Positions 27,197 through 34,852 of a stretch of DNA of 64,000 nucleotides are shown here, in pieces. The stretch is taken from the NCBI GenBank assembly GCA_029258915.1, contig JAPDJU010000001.1, positions 86,889 through 150,888 on the forward strand. Direction: 5' to 3'. Both the position numbers and the translations under genes were made by a program. The notes beneath the pieces are model-generated. The model saw only the letters and a list, made by a program, of their open reading frames with translations. It ran no database searches and was not told the origin of the DNA. Each line of letters starts with the position of its first letter. Position 1 is the stretch's first letter. This stretch comes from Thermoproteota archaeon (GTDB lineage Archaea > Thermoproteota > Thermoprotei_A > EX4484-217-1).

Positions 27197-27749
27197 ATGA
27201 ATGTGAATTCTATTTTAAAAGCTATAAATGCTATTAAAAATACGCCTAGAACTGGATGGATTCTTAGAGGAGTTCCTGCTCCAATAGCTGAATCCATAGC
27301 CGAACACATGTATGAAGCAGCTTTCTTAAGCATAATACTATATAGTGAACTTGCAAAGCGCGATGTGAAAATAGATTTAGGGAAAACAGTGCTTATAACT
27401 ATACTCCACGACGTATCCGAAGCATATACTGGAGACATAATTAAAGCGATTAAAGACAAAATACCTTACACTGAAGAAATAGAATTAAGTTTTGTAGAAG
27501 AAAAAAATCAAAGTACCTATAATAGTTAATTTGATTAAAGAATACATTGAAAAACGCTCTGTAGAAGCTGTTTTAGCAAAACTTGCTGAGACATTGTCAA
27601 CGTATGTTCAAGCAAGAAGATACGTTAAAATGGGCTATCATGATGTTAAGGAAATAATGGATAATACTGAGAAAGAAATAGAAAAAATGTTAAACATACC
27701 GCCTATAAGTAAAATTTCAGACTTTGTAAAGAAAGAATTCTTAATGTAG
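27197..27749 (+). pseudogene. HD-domain 5'-deoxynucleotidase-like gene broken by a frameshift
   Basis: Two adjacent frames together make one protein of about 184 residues. The first (27197-27529) has TGWILRGVPAPIAESIAEHM, a wording typical of the HDDC2/YfbR group, and the HD pair in ILHDVSEAYTGDI. The second frame continues from about 27508 with the helices LAKLAETLSTYVQARRYV. Removing one A from the A7 run at 27501-27507 joins them cleanly (VEEKIKVPIIVNLIKEY). AAGGAGATAC precedes the ATG. The family dephosphorylates deoxynucleoside 5'-monophosphates. The break could be a sequence error in the homopolymer, transcriptional slippage, or real decay. Confidence 0.75.
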
Positions 27750-27807
27750 GCATGAAGACTTTTCTACATATAATATAACATATGTAAAGTAAGAGAAATA
27801 TTAAAAA

Positions 27808-27824
27808 CTATAACAGGGTTATAG
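27808..27824. promoter_or_regulatory. Inverted-repeat operator upstream of the cysteine desulfurase
   Basis: CTATAAC-AGG-GTTATAG is a perfect repeat with 7-base arms and a 3-base spacer. It lies just downstream of a TATA-like AATATTAAAA at about 27797-27806 and 40 bases before the start codon, where a repressor would block initiation. The same element recurs at 29099, 32358 (variant) and 37824. Confidence 0.75.
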
Positions 27825-27864
27825 ATAGTAACACATGTTTAGTCTATGTAAAAGGGTTGATCTC

Positions 27865-29085
27865 ATGTCCGTTAAAGATCTATTAAAGCTTCATGGTAAA
27901 CCTATTAGAGAAGTCTATTTTGACCATGAAAATTCAGGTTGGGTACCTCCAGAAATAGTTGAAGCTATGCTACCTTATTTTAACATTAAGGGCTACGGTC
28001 ACCCATCCATAACCCATAAACCCGGATGGGAAGCATATGAAGTTGTCTATGAAACTAAAGAGTTAGTAGCTAAGACATTAAATGCTGAAAATTATGAACA
28101 AATAGTTTTTACCCATAGTGGTACAGAAGCAAATAACTTAGCAATTTTGGGAACAGTTTTTGCAAATAAGCATGGTAAAGGCAAAATAGTTGTATCAGCT
28201 ATTGAACATTTAAGCGTAATATTCCCAGCTGAATGGACTCGAAAGAATTTAGGATTCAAAGTTGTAAGAATACCTGTTGATGAAGAAGGGTTTGTAGACC
28301 CTGACATATTAGCAGCATACATAGATAAAGACACCATACTTGTAAGCATACAAATGGTTAACCACGAAATAGGTACTATTCAGCCAATAAAGGAACTTGT
28401 CAAAGTTGTTAAAGACATAAATCCTAATACCATATTTCATACTGATGCTGCTGATGCCTACGGAAAAATACCTATAGATGTTAAAGAAATTAATGTTGAC
28501 CTATTAACTATTAGCAGCCATAAAATTTTAGGACCTAAAGGTGTTGGCGCACTGTATGTAGGTCCTAAAGTTAAACTAGAGAGCATTATTCACGGACAGT
28601 TAAGTACAGAAAAACTATGGCCAGGAGTTGAAAATGTACCAGCAATAGCAGGTTTTAAAAAAGCCGTAGAATTAACATTTACCAGTTTTGAAAAGAACAT
28701 TAGCAAAATAAGAAAACTAAGAGATAAACTGCTAAAAGGAATTATTAACAATATACCTGATGTCTTAGTTAATGGCCCCTTAGGGGATAAGAGAAGCCCA
28801 GATAATGTTAATACCAGTTTTCTATACGTTGAAGGAGAAGCAGTAACTGTAGAGTTAAGTTTAAGAGGAATGTACGTTTCCAGTGGTAGTGCATGTACTA
28901 GTAGGATTTTAGAGCCGAGCCATGTACTATTAGCTATTGGTAGAAAGCATGAAGAAGCTCATGGAAGCATATTGTTTAAAATAACAAGGTATCATACAGA
29001 TGAAGATATAGAATATGCTCTTGAACAGTTAACTGAAGCTATAGGTAGGCTTAGAGAAATAAGTGCGTTAAAACCTTATAAGTAA
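27865..29085 (+). CDS. iscS: Cysteine desulfurase (NifS/IscS family)
   Basis: A 406-residue PLP enzyme that takes sulfur from cysteine as a persulfide. GGGTTGATC before the ATG at 27865 is preferred over an ATG at 27835. The PLP lysine is K220 in SSHKILGPKG, and the catalytic cysteine is C344 in SGSACTS, on the longer loop typical of IscS/NifS class I enzymes. The segment HTDAADAYGK replaces the more common DAVQ. An inverted-repeat operator sits upstream, and the scaffold, TusA-like carrier, regulator and SerK-like genes follow, so it is the sulfur donor of this cluster. Confidence 0.94.
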   Translation: MSVKDLLKLHGKPIREVYFDHENSGWVPPEIVEAMLPYFNIKGYGHPSITHKPGWEAYEVVYETKELVAKTLNAENYEQIVFTHSGTEANNLAILGTVFANKHGKGKIVVSAIEHLSVIFPAEWTRKNLGFKVVRIPVDEEGFVDPDILAAYIDKDTILVSIQMVNHEIGTIQPIKELVKVVKDINPNTIFHTDAADAYGKIPIDVKEINVDLLTISSHKILGPKGVGALYVGPKVKLESIIHGQLSTEKLWPGVENVPAIAGFKKAVELTFTSFEKNISKIRKLRDKLLKGIINNIPDVLVNGPLGDKRSPDNVNTSFLYVEGEAVTVELSLRGMYVSSGSACTSRILEPSHVLLAIGRKHEEAHGSILFKITRYHTDEDIEYALEQLTEAIGRLREISALKPYK

Positions 29086-29098
29086 GCAGTCTTATATA

Positions 29099-29115
29099 CT
29101 ATAACAGAGTTATAG
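29099..29115. promoter_or_regulatory. Inverted-repeat operator upstream of iscU-tusA-regulator-serK
   Basis: CTATAAC-AGA-GTTATAG, perfect 7-base arms. A TATA-like CTTATATAC at about 29091-29099 abuts it, and the start codon is 8-17 bases downstream, so the transcript leader would be very short and the operator would overlap the start site of transcription. Confidence 0.75.
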
Positions 29116-29131
29116 AATCTAAGTGAAAAAC

Positions 29132-29650
29132 ATGAGCACAAGAATACCACTACCATACACGCCTAAAGTTCTTGAACTGTTTAAAAACCCTAAAAATGTG
29201 GGTTCCCTAAGTGATGCTTCTATAGTTGCAAAAGCTGGAAGCCCAGCTTGCGGAGATATGATAAGACTCTATTTAAAAGTTTCAAAGAAAAATAATGAAG
29301 ATTATATTGAGAAAATAACTTTTGAAAGTTATGGATGCGCAGCAAACATTGCCGCAGCAAGCATACTCACAGAAATGGTTAAAGGTAAGAAAATGAGTGA
29401 AGCATGGAAAATTACATGGAAACAAATAGCCGATGAATTAGGAGGCTTACCTCCAATAAAGTTTCATTGCAGCATTTTAGCTGTAGGAGCACTTAAAAGA
29501 GCAATAAGAGCATACTACACTAAACAAGGTAAACATCCTCCTTGGCTACCTAAATCCCTGTCTTTAGAAGAGAAACAAACTATGGAAGAAGAAGAGCTTA
29601 TTGAAAAACTTTACAGCAAATATTTAAAGTATAACACTAAAACAGGGTAA
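29132..29650 (+). CDS. iscU: Fe-S cluster scaffold protein, IscU/NifU-N type
   Basis: A 172-residue scaffold from the ATG at 29132; a GTG at 29123 is an alternative start. The cluster ligands are C40 and D42 in SPACGD, C69 in SYGCAANIAAAS, and H112-C113 in IKFHCSILA. These are the conserved three cysteines and Asp of IscU. A C-terminal extension of about 40 residues, rich in Glu and Lys, goes beyond the usual 125-150 residues. It follows the cysteine desulfurase but has its own operator copy, and it is four bases from the TusA-like gene. Confidence 0.92.
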   Translation: MSTRIPLPYTPKVLELFKNPKNVGSLSDASIVAKAGSPACGDMIRLYLKVSKKNNEDYIEKITFESYGCAANIAAASILTEMVKGKKMSEAWKITWKQIADELGGLPPIKFHCSILAVGALKRAIRAYYTKQGKHPPWLPKSLSLEEKQTMEEEELIEKLYSKYLKYNTKTG

Positions 29651-29654
29651 TAAC

Positions 29655-29927
29655 ATGAGCGAAGTAATTTTAGATTTACGTGTAACACCACAGGGGTGTA
29701 CTGATCACCCTATAGTTAGGTTCAATAAATTACTAAGAGATGTTATGAAACGTAATGATAAAGTGAAGATAGTGCTTTACACTAAAGCTATAGACTTCCC
29801 ACCAACAATTATTAAAACAATTGCTGAAAAGAAGGGATTAAAAGTTCTAAAAGTTGAAAAGATAAATGATGAAGTTAAAGCCGTTCTTTTAAAAGAAATA
29901 AATAATATAAGAGGGGTTAAACCATGA
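29655..29927 (+). CDS. TusA/SirA-like sulfur carrier protein
   Basis: A 90-residue protein. The N-terminal LDLRVTPQGCTDHPIVRFNKLLRDV corresponds to the TusA motif (hydrophobic strand, D-R, G-x-x-C-P-x-P, then a helix), with the sulfur-carrying cysteine at C15 and CTDHP in place of CPxP. The remainder is the expected two-layer alpha/beta sandwich. It would accept persulfide from the desulfurase and pass it on, for example to ThiI. It overlaps the regulator gene by four bases (ATGA). Confidence 0.8.
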   Translation: MSEVILDLRVTPQGCTDHPIVRFNKLLRDVMKRNDKVKIVLYTKAIDFPPTIIKTIAEKKGLKVLKVEKINDEVKAVLLKEINNIRGVKP

Positions 29928-30310
29928 GAACGTTTTGTGAACTTTACGTTAAAACAATTTTACCTGTTCTTAGAGCATTTGTTGCAAGAGAACTCATTAC
30001 TAATTATTCATTAAGTCAAATGGAAGCTGCAAAAGTGCTCGGAATAACTCAAGCATCAATAAACTATTATCTTTACGGAAGAAGATGCTCTAAACTTCTA
30101 AAATCTTTTGGCAAAATACCTGAAATTAAAAAAGCTGCCCACGTAGTTTCTGAAGCTCTAGTTAAAGGTAAGAAGGAAAATATTTCAGAAATAGTCTGTG
30201 AACTATGTCGTACCATTAGGCAAAATAAAGAATATCTAAACATTGTTTTAAATGTCATGGGTATTGAGAAAATAAGTGATGTTTTATTTCCACATGAGAT
30301 GAGAAAGTAG
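29924..30310 (+). CDS. Four-cysteine HTH transcriptional regulator (COG2522-like)
   Basis: A 128-residue protein starting at an ATG four bases before the end of the TusA-like gene, behind a GAGGGGTT site. Residues 29-52 (SLSQMEAAKVLGITQASINYYL) are an XRE-type helix-turn-helix. Cysteines lie at 5, 55, 92 and 95, the last two as CELC. The form CELYVKTILPVLRAFVARELI, HTH, then CELCRTIR is that of an archaeal regulator family close to COG2522. Four cysteines could hold an Fe-S cluster or zinc. Being encoded within the operon that carries the shared operator, it is the obvious candidate to bind it and to regulate itself. Confidence 0.8.
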   Translation: MRTFCELYVKTILPVLRAFVARELITNYSLSQMEAAKVLGITQASINYYLYGRRCSKLLKSFGKIPEIKKAAHVVSEALVKGKKENISEIVCELCRTIRQNKEYLNIVLNVMGIEKISDVLFPHEMRK

Positions 30311-30335
30311 CGTTTTGGTGGGTGGTCAACATGGA

Positions 30336-30849
30336 ATGTCGGTGCTAAAATTCTTACTGGAACATTTAGGTAGGTTAAAGATACATAGCATAGACTTAAA
30401 GTACTTAGTTCTGAAAAACCGTATAGTACATTGTAAGCTTTTAAAAGAGCATGAAGAAACTTTTAAAGAGAAAAACAGCGTTCTTAGCACGTATTATAGA
30501 AAACGACGGATTTTTAAAAGATCCAATACTTGTAGATGCGAGAACCTTCACTATTCTTGATGGACATCATAGATTTAAAGCTTTAAGAAAACTTGGATAC
30601 GAGTACATTTTAGTCTTCTTTGTTGATTACGCATCACCTTACGTTACAGTTTCTACATGGAGAAAAGACCACCATGTAACTAAGGAAGAAGTACTTAAAA
30701 GAGCTCTTACAAGCAAAAAATACCCTCCCCGCACATCTAGACATAGACTCGTAGGGGTTACCATATATCCTTCGTTTATAAGCCTTAGAGAACTGGAAAA
30801 AGGCAGCCGTTATAGTACTATAGAATGTTATGATGAAACTTTGCTTTAA
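30336..30849 (+). pseudogene. serK: SerK-like free serine kinase (ParB/sulfiredoxin fold), frameshifted
   Basis: Reading from the ATG at 30336 and removing one A from the A5 run at 30471-30475 gives about 171 residues. The first part carries LKEHEE, matching the HxE region of SerK/SbnI kinases. The second has PILVDARTFTILDGHHRFKALRKLGY, the ParB-type DGHHR nucleotide loop, and then VTKEEVLKRA and YPPRTSRHR. SerK phosphorylates free serine to O-phosphoserine, the substrate of the sulfhydrylase encoded at 37907. As written the frame is broken, so it is either a sequence error or a recent mutation. It is the last gene of the iscU operon. Confidence 0.75.
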
Positions 30850-30888
30850 CCATACCATAACTTTGAGTAGAAGCAAAGAACTATGTAG

Positions 30889-32349
30889 CTAAACGACCTT
30901 ACATACTCCTTTCTTTTCAAGCTCTTGTATTCGAAGTATGCCGCCCTTTAGGCTGAAGGCTTTTATTCCATCCTCTCTTAGTTTTTTAGCAAAAATAAAA
31001 CTTAAACTCCCACTCTTACAATATACGATAACTATTTTATCCTTAAGTTTTTCAGTATCAGTGATATCTGATATGTGAACTGCCTTATCTATATGCCATT
31101 TTCTATATTCATCATAATCTCTCACATCTATAATGAAGGCACCCTCCGGTATGAAATCTATTTCTATTTCTGATGTATCTAGAAGTTTAAGAGGATCCGT
31201 TTTCAGAATATTGTATTCTTTTATAGAGCCAACGGCTTTCTCAAAGAAATCATCAGGTATTTTGTCTATTTCACTTTTTAAAATTTGGGGATCAGCTTTT
31301 GTTACAACATGTCTTCTGGCAATTACGCAATATTCTTTAATTATTGATGAAAGATTATATGTTCCTATAAATCTACTATAGTCTATTATTTCCTCTTTAT
31401 CTAACGATATCAATGGCCTTACTATTAATGTGTTTAAGTTAAGCGTTTCTTCAAGAACTTTAAGGTTTTTCAGTGTTTGAGATGAAGCTTGACCTATGCT
31501 TTCACCTGTAACTATGGTGTCGTAGTCTTTTTCTTTAACTATTTTAGAAGCAACAATGTACATTACTGCTCTAAGAACTACTTGGCTATAATCATGCCTG
31601 ACATTTTCAATAATGTATGAAACTATGTCACTTAAGTCTACGATATAAAACTTGGGTTCGTATCCGTAGAGCCAATGTTCAGTAATATGTTTAGCTACTT
31701 TAAATGCGTAATAAGCAGAGTAAGGTGAGGTTAATATGAAATGTAGAAAGTCGACTTTAACTCCACGTTTAGCTGTAAACCATGCTGCAACAGGGGAGTC
31801 AAAACCTCCAGAAAATAGAACAAGAGCTTTACCTTCAACACCTATAGGTAAACCTTTAGGTCCCTTAAGCTTCTCGGTAAAGACATATGCTTTCTTATTT
31901 CTTATTTCAATAAATATCTCAACATCTGGGGTCTCTAAGTCAACACCGGAAGAATATGGTTTAAGTTTAGCACCAACGATTTTAGCTATGTCGAGCGATG
32001 TAAAGTTATGATCTCCTACTCTATGAACTCTAACTGCGAATTTTCTATTTTTAACGTACCTCCTAGTGATTTCACATACCTTATCTGCTAAATCGCTTAA
32101 GGAATCAAATTCTAACTCTATAACTTTAGCAATACTATGAATACCGAAAATTCTAGTAAGAATATTATCTATAGCACAGTCTGCTTTTATGAAAATCCTG
32201 GCACCATCGATCCATATTTTAAATTCCTTTACATTTTTTCTTAATAGTGTATCTTCTATGTTTTTAATAAGTCTTCTAACGAAGCGGGACCTGGTAACAT
32301 GTGATTTTAAAGGTATTTCGCCGGCTATACTTACTAAGTAAAGATACAT
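30889..32349 (-). CDS. thiI: tRNA 4-thiouridine synthetase ThiI with a rhodanese domain
   Basis: A 486-residue enzyme that adenylates U8 of tRNA and inserts sulfur. GGAG upstream favours the ATG at 32349 (MYLYLVSIAGEIPLKS) over a TTG at 32361. Residues 1-165 hold the N-terminal ferredoxin-like and THUMP RNA-binding domains. The PP-loop is VLFSGGFDSPVAAWF. The C-terminal 90 residues are a rhodanese domain whose loop VYCKSGSLS bears the persulfide cysteine, as in Escherichia coli ThiI and unlike many archaeal ThiI proteins that lack it. The promoter carries the same operator as the cysteine desulfurase. Confidence 0.93.
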   Translation of the reverse strand: MYLYLVSIAGEIPLKSHVTRSRFVRRLIKNIEDTLLRKNVKEFKIWIDGARIFIKADCAIDNILTRIFGIHSIAKVIELEFDSLSDLADKVCEITRRYVKNRKFAVRVHRVGDHNFTSLDIAKIVGAKLKPYSSGVDLETPDVEIFIEIRNKKAYVFTEKLKGPKGLPIGVEGKALVLFSGGFDSPVAAWFTAKRGVKVDFLHFILTSPYSAYYAFKVAKHITEHWLYGYEPKFYIVDLSDIVSYIIENVRHDYSQVVLRAVMYIVASKIVKEKDYDTIVTGESIGQASSQTLKNLKVLEETLNLNTLIVRPLISLDKEEIIDYSRFIGTYNLSSIIKEYCVIARRHVVTKADPQILKSEIDKIPDDFFEKAVGSIKEYNILKTDPLKLLDTSEIEIDFIPEGAFIIDVRDYDEYRKWHIDKAVHISDITDTEKLKDKIVIVYCKSGSLSFIFAKKLREDGIKAFSLKGGILRIQELEKKGVCKVV

Positions 32350-32357
32350 ATCTTTCT

Positions 32358-32377
32358 CCAATAACAGAGTTAATTGG
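32358..32377. promoter_or_regulatory. Operator variant upstream of thiI
   Basis: CCAATAACAGAGTTAATTGG. The core TAAC-AGA-GTTA is identical to the copy at 29099, while the outer arms are less symmetrical. It begins nine bases upstream of the thiI ATG and covers the expected transcription start. Confidence 0.6.
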
Positions 32378-32383
32378 AAACCT

Positions 32384-32394
32384 ACTATATAAGC
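32384..32394 (-). promoter_or_regulatory. TATA box of thiI
   Basis: On the minus strand this reads GCTTATATAGT, centred about 25 bases upstream of a position inside the operator, as expected for an archaeal promoter. Confidence 0.55.
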
Positions 32395-32456
32395 TAAACA
32401 TCAGAAATTAGAGCTTAAATATTCTTAACAACAATTTTGCTAAAACTAAATAGATG

Positions 32457-32990
32457 TTAGGAAGATAATTCTTCTTTAACAATAAATTTAGAAAGCTCAC
32501 TAGCAACATCGGGATCGCTTAGTATTTTACCTATAGCCACTTTAACTGCTTCTAGAACTACGTATTCAGCAAAATGCTTAGTTACACAGTAAGGGCATGG
32601 TTTTAACTTCTTAGCTGCATCTAAAATCGCTTCCCTATGTTTTCTAACAACGTCAAGTATTATTGTTTTTAAAGGTTCTTTAATAGAGTTTATAACCGGG
32701 TCTATATCAAAGCATATACTTTCCTTTTAGATGCATAATATTTTAACACTCCACCTTTAACTTCCTCTGTTCTTACAAGCTCTACTAATCCGGCATCCTT
32801 AAGCACTTGTAAATGGTATCTTATAGTGTTAATGTTTTTAAATAGACCTCGTTTTTTAAGTTCTTGCACTATTTCATGTACGCTCATAGGTTTTTTAGAT
32901 AATAAGTCCAGCATAAACACTCTTATTTCATCAGATAACGCTTTTGCTTCATCTAATCTTAGGGGAACAGGTATTTTTTCAGCACCCGTT
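32457..32990 (-). pseudogene. ArsR-like winged-helix regulator with CPYC motif, frame-disrupted
   Basis: The coding sense is continuous over two frames. The first gives LRLDEAKALSDEIRVFMLDLL and a winged helix (MSVHEIVQELKKRG, NTIRYHLQVLKDAGLVEL), ending at a TAG at 32702-32704. The second frame gives DIDPVINSIKEPLKTIILDVV, then PCPYCVTKHFAEYVVLEAVKVA and ends at 32457. Inserting one base near 32705-32710 joins them. No ATG, GTG or TTG precedes the N-terminal part in frame, and a transposase remnant begins just upstream. The CPYC...H group may bind metal. It looks like a regulator damaged at its 5' end or affected by sequence errors. Confidence 0.65.
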
Positions 32991-33009
32991 GATAATTCAC
33001 CTACGTGTA

Positions 33010-33315
33010 CTATTTGGTAACTAGAGCTGATTTCACTAGTGCTAGTGCTGTTGAATAGATGTTTCGAGCTACGTGTGCTCTAAAACCATAGCTCTTCAAT
33101 AATGGATAGAATAGCTGGTGTACTTGACTCTTCTTTGGTATCCCATCTAATTCCCACAGGGCGTCTACGACTCTCTGTAAGGCATATCTGTGTACTGCTA
33201 AGTCCCATAGCAAGTTATTGATATCTCCCTCTACAACTTCTGCTTTAGCCTTCAACGCTTTATAGTACATTCCCTCGGGCATCACCCGAGCTAGACGGGT
33301 GATAGACGCCCTCAT
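33010..33315 (-). pseudogene. TnpB (IS200/IS605 OrfB-type) N-terminal fragment
   Basis: A 101-residue piece whose wording (ITRLARVMPEGMYYKALKAKA, LLKSYGFRAHVARNIYSTALALVKSA) matches the N-terminus of crenarchaeal TnpB-like transposases. It stops at a TAG directly before the damaged ArsR-like gene, and the remaining roughly 300 residues, including the RuvC-like nuclease, are missing. Two tandem copies of CTCATCAGTA overlap its start at 33311-33330. It is a dead insertion-sequence remnant. Confidence 0.75.
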
Positions 33316-33345
33316 CAGTACTCATCAGTAAGAATTGTGGGGTAC

Positions 33346-33359
33346 AAGCTTATAAGCTT
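33346..33359. promoter_or_regulatory. Perfect palindrome with a two-way TATA-like core
   Basis: AAGCTTATAAGCTT lies between the TnpB fragment and the divergent 47-residue gene. The CTTATAAG core could act as a TATA box in both directions. Confidence 0.4.
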
Positions 33360-33389
33360 TACTATCCTAAATAAATATGGTGAGCCTAC

Positions 33390-33533
33390 ATGGTCTCTAT
33401 ATACATATTCGAGGCGAAAGTTGTTAAGACAAGTGGAAAGTATTTGATTTATCCTCCGAAGAAATATCAGGAGAAGATTAAGAAATTGCATGGAGAGAAG
33501 GTCAAGGTAATATTAATCAAGGAAAGTGATTAG
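33390..33533 (+). CDS. AbrB-like 47-residue protein divergent from the TnpB fragment
   Basis: A short gene with GGTGA at 33379-33383 and an ATG at 33390. The product (FEAKVVKTSGKYLIYPPKKY, then QEKIKKLHGEKVKVILIKESD) has the beta-hairpin pattern of SpoVT/AbrB swapped-hairpin DNA-binding proteins: strand, G-x-Y-L-I-Y-P, helix, G-x-x-V-K-V. It is transcribed away from the TnpB fragment across a shared promoter region, so it may be a passenger or regulator of that element. Its stop overlaps the end of the YHS gene on the other strand by four bases. Confidence 0.6.
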   Translation: MVSIYIFEAKVVKTSGKYLIYPPKKYQEKIKKLHGEKVKVILIKESD

Positions 33534-33685
33534 AAGTATTCAAAAGTACCTAGAAGTAATGAAGACTGTGTAACGGCTTTCTTACAAGCACGGCTACAGA
33601 AGTAGTATATTTCACCTTTATATATTGTCTTAAACTGTGTCTTGCTTGAATCTACATCCATACCACATACAGGGTCTTTAACCAT
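33530..33685 (-). CDS. YHS-domain metal-binding mini-protein
   Basis: A 51-residue protein. GGTGA precedes the ATG complementary to 33683-33685. The sequence MVKDPVCGMDVD, then YKGEIYYFCSRACKK, is a complete YHS domain with cysteines at 7, 30 and 34, the set that binds transition metals in YHS and TRASH modules. It follows a 74-residue gene and a radical SAM gene on the same strand with seven bases between, so it is probably the last gene of that operon. It might deliver or sense metal for the enzyme. Confidence 0.75.
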   Translation of the reverse strand: MVKDPVCGMDVDSSKTQFKTIYKGEIYYFCSRACKKAVTQSSLLLGTFEYF

Positions 33686-33691
33686 AGTCTT

Positions 33692-33916
33692 TCACCGAGT
33701 TATAGGTCTGTCAGAGCTTAAATAGGTTCTCGCAGCTTTTAAAACTGCTCTACGCCACTTATCGTCAATGTAAAGTTTAGATATGACTATTCTTGGAGGA
33801 TATTTTAGAAGTTCCTTAATTTCATTGAATATTTCATAGTTATCTTCATAGATCATGTCGTTTAAGTTAAAATCCTCTCCTTCAATTTCAGCTATTTTAA
33901 AAATCTTCAATACCAT
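33692..33916 (-). CDS. Small helical protein coupled to the radical SAM gene
   Basis: The most likely start is the ATG at 33916, which lies inside the end of the radical SAM gene (overlap of 10 bases), giving 74 residues (MVLKIFKIAEIEGEDFN and on). The same frame stays open upstream to 33997, so a frameshifted C-terminal extension of the enzyme cannot be excluded. The protein is acidic in the first half and basic near the end, with no recognised domain. Position between the radical SAM and YHS genes suggests a joint function. Confidence 0.55.
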   Translation of the reverse strand: MVLKIFKIAEIEGEDFNLNDMIYEDNYEIFNEIKELLKYPPRIVISKLYIDDKWRRAVLKAARTYLSSDRPITR

Positions 33917-34707
33917 ATCAACTTTTTCCTGAAGAATTTCACCGGATTTACTCCGTAAACCTGCATTCTTACAATTGTTGTATCGTATGGATCGCAAATT
34001 TCTTCCTCAAGATTCGCTGCTACTACATCATTTATCTCTCTGAGTCTTCTAATAAGTTCTAAACACTCATTCTCCGACATTAGTCTCGGATCGGTCATTG
34101 CAGCTACATGGAAACTAACATTATACTTAAGTAGGTTCTTTATTGCTTCAAAAGGCAAGTAAAATGCTTCTTTAACAGCACCAGTTCTCATACTAAAAGC
34201 CTCAGGTGTTCCCGCTTTCAAACTTACTCTAACATGGACTTTCTTAAAGCTTGAAATCTCCTTTACATAGTTTCTATTTACACCGAAAAGTATGCCATTG
34301 GTTTCAAGAATGAAAAGCTCTATTCTATCATCTTTATCTATCATTTCCAAAAGTTTAACTAAGTGGTCTCTACATAGAGTTGGTTCGCAAGCACTTATCC
34401 TAGCTCTTCGAACACCCCACTTCTTAGCCGCTTTAACTATATTTCTATATGCTTCTTCAGCACTATAGAATTCACCATAGAGCTCAGGGAAATCTCTACT
34501 CCAATCACTCCAACAGAAGAAACATCTAAAACAGCATCCAACAGCATACCCTGTAGCAATACCGCCATAAACACCAGTAGCATAAAAGGCAGTGTACTTT
34601 CTGGACTCATTATCACAAACTATTTTCTCTGTCTCTTTAGCAACCCAAAGGGGGTTGAAGGGCTTGGACCTCCTAACTAACATCCTAGGATATTTACCAG
34701 TGGTCAT
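33907..34707 (-). CDS. Uncharacterised archaeal radical SAM enzyme
   Basis: A 266-residue protein. GYAVGCCFRCFFCWSDWSRD near residue 55 contains the CxxxCxxC triad for the 4Fe-4S cluster that cleaves S-adenosylmethionine. ISACEPTLCRDHL and LFILETNG are the later SAM-binding strands. HVRVSLKAGTPEAF and FHVAAMTDPRL continue the TIM-like barrel. I recognise the general archaeal group but not its reaction. A TATA-like TTTAAATAATATAG lies about 35-50 bases upstream, and no ribosome-binding site is seen, so the message may have a very short leader. It heads an operon with a 74-residue protein and a YHS protein. Confidence 0.85.
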   Translation of the reverse strand: MTTGKYPRMLVRRSKPFNPLWVAKETEKIVCDNESRKYTAFYATGVYGGIATGYAVGCCFRCFFCWSDWSRDFPELYGEFYSAEEAYRNIVKAAKKWGVRRARISACEPTLCRDHLVKLLEMIDKDDRIELFILETNGILFGVNRNYVKEISSFKKVHVRVSLKAGTPEAFSMRTGAVKEAFYLPFEAIKNLLKYNVSFHVAAMTDPRLMSENECLELIRRLREINDVVAANLEEEICDPYDTTIVRMQVYGVNPVKFFRKKLIWY

Positions 34708-34852
34708 CTTAGACAGCGTATCTTTTCCTAAACCTAACTTTACGCTATATTATTTAAAGTTCCTACCGAGTATATACTATGCATTCTGGCTGTCCGCATA
34801 AAAAACACTGATATTAATCACTATTACAAATATTCAGAATGGGTTATTAAAA

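Noticed and set aside
29637..29654. Operator-like CTAAAACAGGGTAATAAC before the TusA-like gene
   Set aside because: Both arms carry mismatches and the genes are already in one operon with copy 29099.
33390..33533. Direct toxin-antitoxin interpretation of the AbrB-like micro-gene
   Set aside because: No toxin-like gene is adjacent; the neighbours are a TnpB fragment and a YHS gene on the other strand.
33697..33708. Half-site GAGTTATAGG of the sulfur operator before the YHS gene
   Set aside because: Only one arm matches, and it lies at the end of the preceding coding region, so chance is likely.
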